A stretch of DNA of 64,000 nucleotides from Gonocerus acuteangulatus (taxonomy: Eukaryota > Arthropoda > Insecta > Hemiptera > Coreidae): the NCBI GenBank assembly GCA_946811695.1, contig OX328123.1, positions 47,080,253 to 47,144,252 on the forward strand, written 5' to 3'. The position numbers and the translations under genes are program-made. Below are positions 58,619 through 64,000 of this stretch, in pieces. The notes below the pieces were generated by a model, which saw only the letters and a list, made by a program, of their open reading frames with translations, ran no database searches and was not told the origin of the DNA. The number at the start of each line of letters is the position of its first letter. The first letter of the stretch is position 1.

Positions 58619-58621
<3 letters not shown>
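58279..58621 (-). mobile_element. SINE-A, full length
   Basis: Nearly the same as 49925-50264: tRNA-like head with both boxes, body, central block and GGGACTGATTTTTTTT end; TA tracts on both sides. Confidence 0.8.
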
Positions 58622-58662
<41 letters not shown>

Positions 58663-58671
58663 TTATATATA
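58622..58671. repeat. (TA)n microsatellite
   Basis: TA tract between SINE-A and an H1 piece. Confidence 0.9.
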
Positions 58672-59345
58672 TGCTTGTCTGTTCGCGCTCTAGCAAGCTC
58701 AAAAATAGTCCGATTTTAACGAAATTTGGTACAAAAATCTGTCGTCTAATTTGAAAGGTCAAGTTCGATAACCAGCAGAATCCACCCACTAGAAGATAGT
58801 GTTTGGGGCGAAATTCGCGCAAAAAAATCGTAATGCGTTGTCGTGTTTATATTGTAAAAAAAATCGTGTTTATATGCTTGCAGGTACTTGTTTTTTAGGT
58901 TTCTTAACATAAGAAAACGAATGAAACCATTAATAAGGCGATATCTGCAACCGTCCCTGAGAAAAGTGGAATCAATGTTTTGTAAGTCATTATATTTTTG
59001 TGAGTACTTAGAATCGCGGGATTCAATTGAAATATTTTCTACAACTTGGAATTTAATCCCAACTAAGATGTTTAAATTTTGGTTATATTTGGAGTTAAGG
59101 AAGTATGCGAAAAAAAATATTTTATTAATAGACATGAAAAGTTTTCGGATCTTCATACATTTTTCGTAAATATCTCGATAACGGTTGGGAAATCGTGCTA
59201 AGTGGAAGGTGACCAATCGTATGCTTACTAAATCCTCTACAAAAAAGGTTCTGAAGCAATATTGGATGGGGCAACGTCAATCAGAGATATAAGCGCTTAA
59301 AACTTAAAAAAAATTTGTTTTGTGGTTTTGAAAGGGGTTTTCTCT
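58672..59345 (-). mobile_element. H1 fragment, inverted, diverged
   Basis: GCTTGTCTGTTCGCGCTCTA, AATTTGAAAGGTCAAGTTCG, ACCAGCAGAATCC and ATATCTCGATAACGGTTGGG in inverse H1 order. Noticeably more diverged than the 25-33 kb copies. Confidence 0.6.
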
Positions 59346-59773
59346 TTGTTCATCTCACTTTTTAATTGTTTTTTTCTTGTTTTAAAGTGCATTTATCAGC
59401 AAAATTAGTATAGTAGTAAAATAAGCTAAGAAACGGTGAAAGGTATTGGTAATAATAAGTTTGGAGTGGCTGTGGTAAACAAGATGGCTGTGGCTAATCA
59501 TGATGACGTATGCATTAGTTTGAATTCTCCTGTCTGTATAACCTTCCTCATTGCCTCCAACTGAAGTTATCGTTATTTCTTATTTTATAGAAAGAGTTAA
59601 CCCACGACAGAATGGAATTTTATTCGCCATGAATTACAAAACAAGATACTTTAAATGACAACGAGTTTTTGGTTGTTTAGAATAGAGCCTTCTCAGCGGT
59701 AATCGAAGAGTAAGTACGTTTTCTGTACATAATTGTATTGACTTATACATATTAAGAATTATCCGCTTCTGTT
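59346..59773. other. no recognised content
   Basis: Spacer; nothing supportable seen. Confidence 0.4.
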
Positions 59774-60443
59774 TCCTGCGAGTCGGACGTTTTTGGTTTT
59801 GGTACTTAAAATCATGGGATTCAGTTGAAACATTTTCTGCATGTTCAACTTTCATCAAAACTAATATGTTGAAATTTTGGTTACGTTTGGAGTTAAGGAA
59901 GGGTTAGAATAAAATATTTTATTAACAGACATGAAAAGTTTTGGTAACTTTGTAAATTTTCCTTAATATCTCTAAAACGGTTAAGAATCTTGGGAAGCGG
60001 AAGTTTACCATTTGAAAGCTTACTAAATTCTCCACAAAAAAGATTCCAAAGAAATTTCTGGTTAGGCATTGTCAATCAGAGAAATAAGTGATTAAAACTT
60101 CAAATGTTTTTCTTTTGTTCTTTTGACCAGGTTTTCGTAGTTGGTTAGCCCACATTTTAATGGGTCGTTGTTGTTTTTTAATTGCATTTATTTATAGAAT
60201 TAGTATTACTATATAAGAAATCAAGAAAATTACAAACATTTTGATATTTGAAATAACTATTTGCAGTAATGGGGTGGGATTCCAGGTATAAGGGTACGCT
60301 GCCTCTTGGTAACGGGGCCTTTGTTTACGGGGGAAAGGGTGAACCAAAATAATAACGGTTTCTATTTCAATCTTCCCAAATGAGACTAGGGATAAAAACT
60401 GAACCGCGCTAAGATGACGCAGTTCCTGCGAGTCGGAGATTTT
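59774..60443 (-). mobile_element. H1 left half, inverted
   Basis: Ends at 60443 with the inverted left hairpin and terminus (GAACCGCGCTAAGATGACGC, GAGTCGGAGATTTTT). A second left-end remnant (CCTGCGAGTCGGACGTTTTT) at 59776 shows two pieces are joined. Confidence 0.65.
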
Positions 60444-60479
60444 TACTTTTAGAATACATCACTCTACACAATGCTGCAA

Positions 60480-61015
60480 TATTTTCAATTTATTTTTTGG
60501 ACCTTAGTGTGAGACCAAGTTTGGCATCCAAAAGGTAAGACCGGCAAATCACATTTCTCGAAGACAAGCCTCTTCCACTTCATGCTATAGCTTCCCTTCA
60601 TAATAAATTTAAGTGCCCAAAATTTCTTCCATGCTAGAGACGTTCTCCTCCGAAGCTCTTTTGCTGCACCAAGGATGGATATAAGTTGGCCCAGGTATAC
60701 ATATTCTTCCGTAAACTCCAAAGTGTTTCCGTTTAGCTTTACCTCCGTTTTTCCCGGTTAGTCAATATTTTCGTTTTGTAGTAATTTAGCCTTAAACCAA
60801 AATGATTGCATTCGTCCAAAAGTTCACCTAACAGACTTAATAAATCTTCTAGGTTTCCCCCTAGGAAGATAATATCATCGGCAAACTTGTGGTTATTTAG
60901 TTTTCTCCCATTTATATATATATACCCTATTCTTCCTGCTTGGGGCATCTTCTACAGGCCATTTTTAAGAGATTTTGAAAAGAGGCGGTGATGCGTTGTC
61001 GCCCTGCGGAACGCC
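60480..61015 (-). pseudogene. RTE-type LINE reverse transcriptase fragment
   Basis: Minus strand: GVPQGDNASPPLF, the catalytic region KFADDIIFLGGNLEDLLSLL, then after a frameshift EFTEEYVYLGQLIS, RRRTSLAWKKFW and LPFGCQTWS, in the order of RTE-type reverse transcriptases. The frames at 60739-60948 and 60485-60721 are its two larger pieces. Confidence 0.75.
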
Positions 61016-61055
61016 TTTTTCTAGAATTCTGCACCAACAAAAAATAATGCTTAGC

Positions 61056-61280
61056 GTGAGAGCATATAAGGGGTGCTAAGGGGGCTGCAGCCCCCAAAAT
61101 TTTGAATTTATCGGTAAAAGTGTGTCATGAAAACCTCAAAAATAAAGTAAATAAGATCACTTAGTTCCGAAAAAATAATATTTTTTTGTAATAGCGTTTT
61201 AGTTGGCTAACTCAAGTTCTAGGTTGTTAGTAATCTATACCCCCATATATAGGAAATTATTTCCTATATACGTCCCAGGT
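61056..61280 (-). mobile_element. MITE family M2, copy 6
   Basis: GAGCATATAAGGGG, the GGGGGCTGCAGCCCCC palindrome, the inverted core and TATATACGTCCC. Confidence 0.7.
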
Positions 61281-61407
61281 CCCGAAGGGGGGTATTTTTT
61301 TCAAGAGCACTCGAGGGATAAGAATGAACCTATATAAAATTTTAGAAACTTAGTCCCCTAAAAGTCTCCATGAATGAAAAGGGTCCAAATTGTACCCACA
61401 TTACTGC

Positions 61408-61570
61408 AAGCCTGCACCAGTTCCCATTGCTCACCGAAGTTAAGCAATGTCGAGCGTGGCCAGTACCTGAATGGGTGACCAACCACGTGCTGTTGGCATT
61501 ATAAAAGGCTGGCAACCTATAGATAGCCCGGCATCAATAGCCCAAATGTTGATAAGCAGTTAAGCACAAC
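61408..61570 (+). mobile_element. 5S-derived SINE, copy 3 (5' truncated)
   Basis: CACCGAAGTTAAGCAATGTC, CAGTACCTGAATGGGTGACC, GTGCTGTTGGCATTATAAAA, then the SINE tail CCCGGCATCAATAGCCC. The 5S start is missing. Confidence 0.75.
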
Positions 61571-61732
61571 AACAAAATAAATTACTGGAACCATTTTTCC
61601 GCGATTATGAGAAGCAAAGAAGTTTCAGCAAATAGTTAATATTCTGTATTAAATTATTGTAAATTCGGAGCACTAACTTTACAATCATAAGAATGAAAAT
61701 TTCTACGAGTCACTAGGAGTAATTGAATCGGC

Positions 61733-61800
61733 GCCTGATGAAGGCCAGTGCGTTCTACAAAAAAAGTACTTCCCTGTAAATTAATAAAACAGTTTTAAGA
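61733..61800 (+). mobile_element. Penelope-end-like fragment
   Basis: CGCCTGATGAAGGCCAGTGC and AATAAAACAGTTTT share layout with 8737-8795 but lack the GAAAC half of the hammerhead-like core. Confidence 0.35.
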
Positions 61801-61842
61801 GCAATTATCAATTGCCTTCTAGGATGCCAATGAGCAATCAAT

Positions 61843-62077
61843 TTTAGCACTTTCCTCCGAAGGAAAGTAGCTATTGTGTTGGACTCATGTGTAAACATAA
61901 CTCTGGAAGCAAATTAATAATTGATCAGTTACTCATTACAAGTTTAAAAGAGAACTATTCATGTTTTTATTTTATTTATGTAGGATATTTTAAGCAAATT
62001 GTTCTGGAAAGCAGTCTACACTACCCAAATTCTGAGGAAAGTGCATAGTTATGCAGCTCCTGCGTGACGGACTTTTT
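61843..62077 (-). mobile_element. H2 element copy 2, deletion derivative
   Basis: Both ends present: inverse hairpin TTAGCACTTTCCTCCGAAGG at 61843 and inverse left end GCAGCTCCTGCGTGACGGAC at 62053-62072. The internal repeats and TA tract of copy 1 are deleted; shared parts are close in sequence. Confidence 0.7.
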
Positions 62078-62339
62078 AATTCGTATTTAACTCAATTCTT
62101 TAGCACAATATCCAGGTTTAACATTAAATAATCACAGTGCTACTCTTATCCAAATTTAATTATTAACTGAGTGAATTCCTCGAACGTACATTCCTTAGAT
62201 GAATTAACAACTCTCTTAATACAAGCATTTGAGGTTGTTATTTCCAAGCATTTGCAAACTCCAAAGGACACCCGTTCTTTGATGGGTGAATTTTATCACT
62301 TTCTCGAAAGATTCCTACATCAATGGTCCTAGTAACAAT

Positions 62340-63560
62340 GTAGTTGGTGATTTAAATGCTAAGGTAGAACGGAAATCACTTTACCGTTACATTATTCTGC
62401 AGAGCCTTCTTGAAGCCTCTAGACTAGTGAAATGTGGTTGATACATCTCTTCCCGTAATAGAGGAAGAATTTGTTCCCACGACGTTATCTAAGAAAAATG
62501 GAGGACGCTTCGATAGTTTGACGGTGCAGTCTAATATCTTAGATATCCGATCACTCAGAGAGCCAAATATAGACTCCGATCATTTAATTTAATTAAAAGT
62601 TGAGATTTAATTTTTACATGAGGGATCTTAGAGTCTTGATCTGAGGGTGACCGAATCCTATGAGGAGGTGGGCATGAAAAGGAAACGGAAGCTAATTGGT
62701 AAGGTAATGGGCAAACAAGGCAAAGAGGAGGTGTTAAAACTACATGCAACCCCTGGTATGATCAGAAATGTGTACAGGAAACTCATTACAACAACCGGGG
62801 CTATATATTGTAGTTTTTGCAGAGTACCAAGCTCCATGTTGAAGGAAGAAGAGGCACCGGCAAACCAAGCAGTTGGAAGATGGTCACCGCATTAAGATGA
62901 TTTGTGATATTTGGAAATTCTAACAAAGAATAAAGCAATAAAGGGAAGCATTGAAGCTACGATAGTCAAAATGTATGGGTCAGAATGAATCACTGCTATA
63001 CGAAAAGAATCTCATCTAGGTGGAGGACTTACGTCCGTATGCTACTGTATGACGGCTGGGCAGGAAGTAGTAGGGCCACCTTCATTAGAGCCATCCGATA
63101 AACAGGTATAATAGCTGCGATTAGAAACTGAAGAAAAATAAGACCCTTGGGTTATTAGGAGCTGGTCAGGGCGTCTCAGCCAAGAGCTCGCCAAGGGCTT
63201 TCAAGAAGTGCGGCCAGTTGAACGGTACCTATCACCGGGGCATTTGCCTACTTCCTGTGACAAGAGCAGCTTGTGCTTATTGCTGAGGAAATTATTGAAA
63301 AATACACATGTAATTTCAGGAAAGGAAAATCGATAGTACATGATTATAACCTACCATTTATTTGTGGATTTCAAGAATCCATTCGACAGTATATTAAGGT
63401 CACAGATGTACAAGTTGTGCGTCTCTTGGGTATCAGGGGATCTTCAGTACTCCGAATACCTGAGAGGCTTATGCGAATGTCCAAGAGACGAGCCGTATGC
63501 TATATAAGGGTTAAAGAAGGGCAAGGCATGACAGATAAGAGTGTGTAATCCCTGGCTTGC
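62340..63560 (+). pseudogene. RTE-like LINE relic (endonuclease and RT pieces)
   Basis: Scattered pieces: VGDLNAKVE (endonuclease DFNAK-type motif) near 62345, then SRLVKCG-like text, and near 63230 GICLLPVT with NFRKGKSIVHDYNL resembling the start of the RT domain (family text NYRGI-LLSVT and GFRKGKSTVDH). Many stops and frameshifts. Small frames at 62647 and 63273 are parts of this relic. Confidence 0.45.
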
Positions 63561-63636
63561 TTTGTTAGGACTTTGGCCTAAGTCGCACAGTTAAGATGGC
63601 AAGATGATGTTGTACAAGAGATGATGCCCGCACTCC

Positions 63637-63874
63637 AGGGGGCGTATGTAGGAAATAATGTTTGGAGGGCTGGGAGCATTTGGGGAGTAAAAAATACTAA
63701 CAAGAACTTGGAATAGTTAGCCAACTAAGACGCTATCACATTCAAAAAAAAAAAATATATTTTTTAGGAACTAAGTGAGCTAATTTAATTTTTTTAAAGG
63801 TTATTATGACATCTTTTACCGATTAAATCGAAATTTCTGGGGAGGGGCTGCAGCCCGCCCTTTTATATGCTCAA
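63637..63874 (+). mobile_element. MITE family M2, copy 7
   Basis: GGGGCGTATGTAGGAAATAA, core AATACTAACAAGAACTTGG, GGGGCTGCAGCCCG palindrome, end TTTTATATGCTCA. Confidence 0.65.
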
Positions 63875-64000
63875 GCCGCGCTCTACTAGAAGTTGAGAAT
63901 AGATAGGCAATTGCATTAACTGGGACAATCAGCCAACGACGATGCTGTTGGCTTGGGCTGAGGAATTTGTGACGAAGTTGTTGAACTCAACAAATATATA
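63875..64000. other. no recognised content
   Basis: The last 126 bases carry nothing supportable. Confidence 0.4.

Overview
The window looks like nuclear DNA of an arthropod, most likely an insect with a large repeat-rich genome. The evidence is GT/AG-split coding exons, insect-type cathepsin B and PI3K-adaptor proteins, a TATA/TCAGTC core promoter, long (TA)n tracts, and a dense mix of arthropod transposons (Ty3/gypsy, R2-like, Jockey-like and RTE-like LINEs, mariner, Tc1, Helitron-like elements, several SINE families). Nothing suggests bacteria or a virus. The species cannot be fixed from the sequence.

Three host genes are supported. (1) A cathepsin B-like cysteine protease on + (3290-10810): four exons with matching intron phases. 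The exon with the catalytic Cys lies before the window, and the introns are swollen by transposons. (2) A PI3-kinase regulatory (p60/p55-type) adaptor on + (14255-15715) in one uninterrupted frame: SH2 - coiled coil - SH2. (3) A secreted, silk- or cuticle-like Gly/Ser/Ala/Asn repeat protein on -. Its signal-peptide exon (52303-52252) is inferred to splice across a 12.2-kb intron to one large repeat exon (40076-37480), giving a predicted 882 residues. A good core promoter sits directly before its ATG.

Layout. 1-3.15 kb: broken Ty3/gypsy element (minus). 3.3-10.8 kb: cathepsin B gene with MITE, LINE and Helitron-like insertions. 11-14 kb: Helitron end, a 5S-rRNA-derived SINE with a perfect 13-bp target duplication, and MITEs. 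14.2-15.7 kb: PI3K adaptor. 16-25 kb: nested mariner, R2-like LINE, SINE and Tc1. 25-33.7 kb: a cluster of one Helentron/HINE-like family (called H1 here), including two almost identical 2.64-kb copies. 34-37 kb: old relics. 37.5-52.3 kb: the repeat-protein gene, with H1, Jockey-like LINE, SINE and MITE insertions in its intron. 52.4-64 kb: no host gene recognised, a patchwork of LINE, SINE, MITE and Helitron-like pieces.

The strongest candidates for something undescribed are the silk-like gene with its remote signal-peptide exon and possible 4-nt leader; the H1 family with hairpins at both ends, which has captured a mariner transposase fragment and apparently moved as a complete unit with a SINE inside; the 5S- and tRNA-headed SINEs sharing one tail; and a small insertion with a hammerhead-like core and a 14-bp target duplication. 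Family names H1, H2, H3, M1, M2, SINE-A, SINE-B and SINE-C are labels made up for this report.
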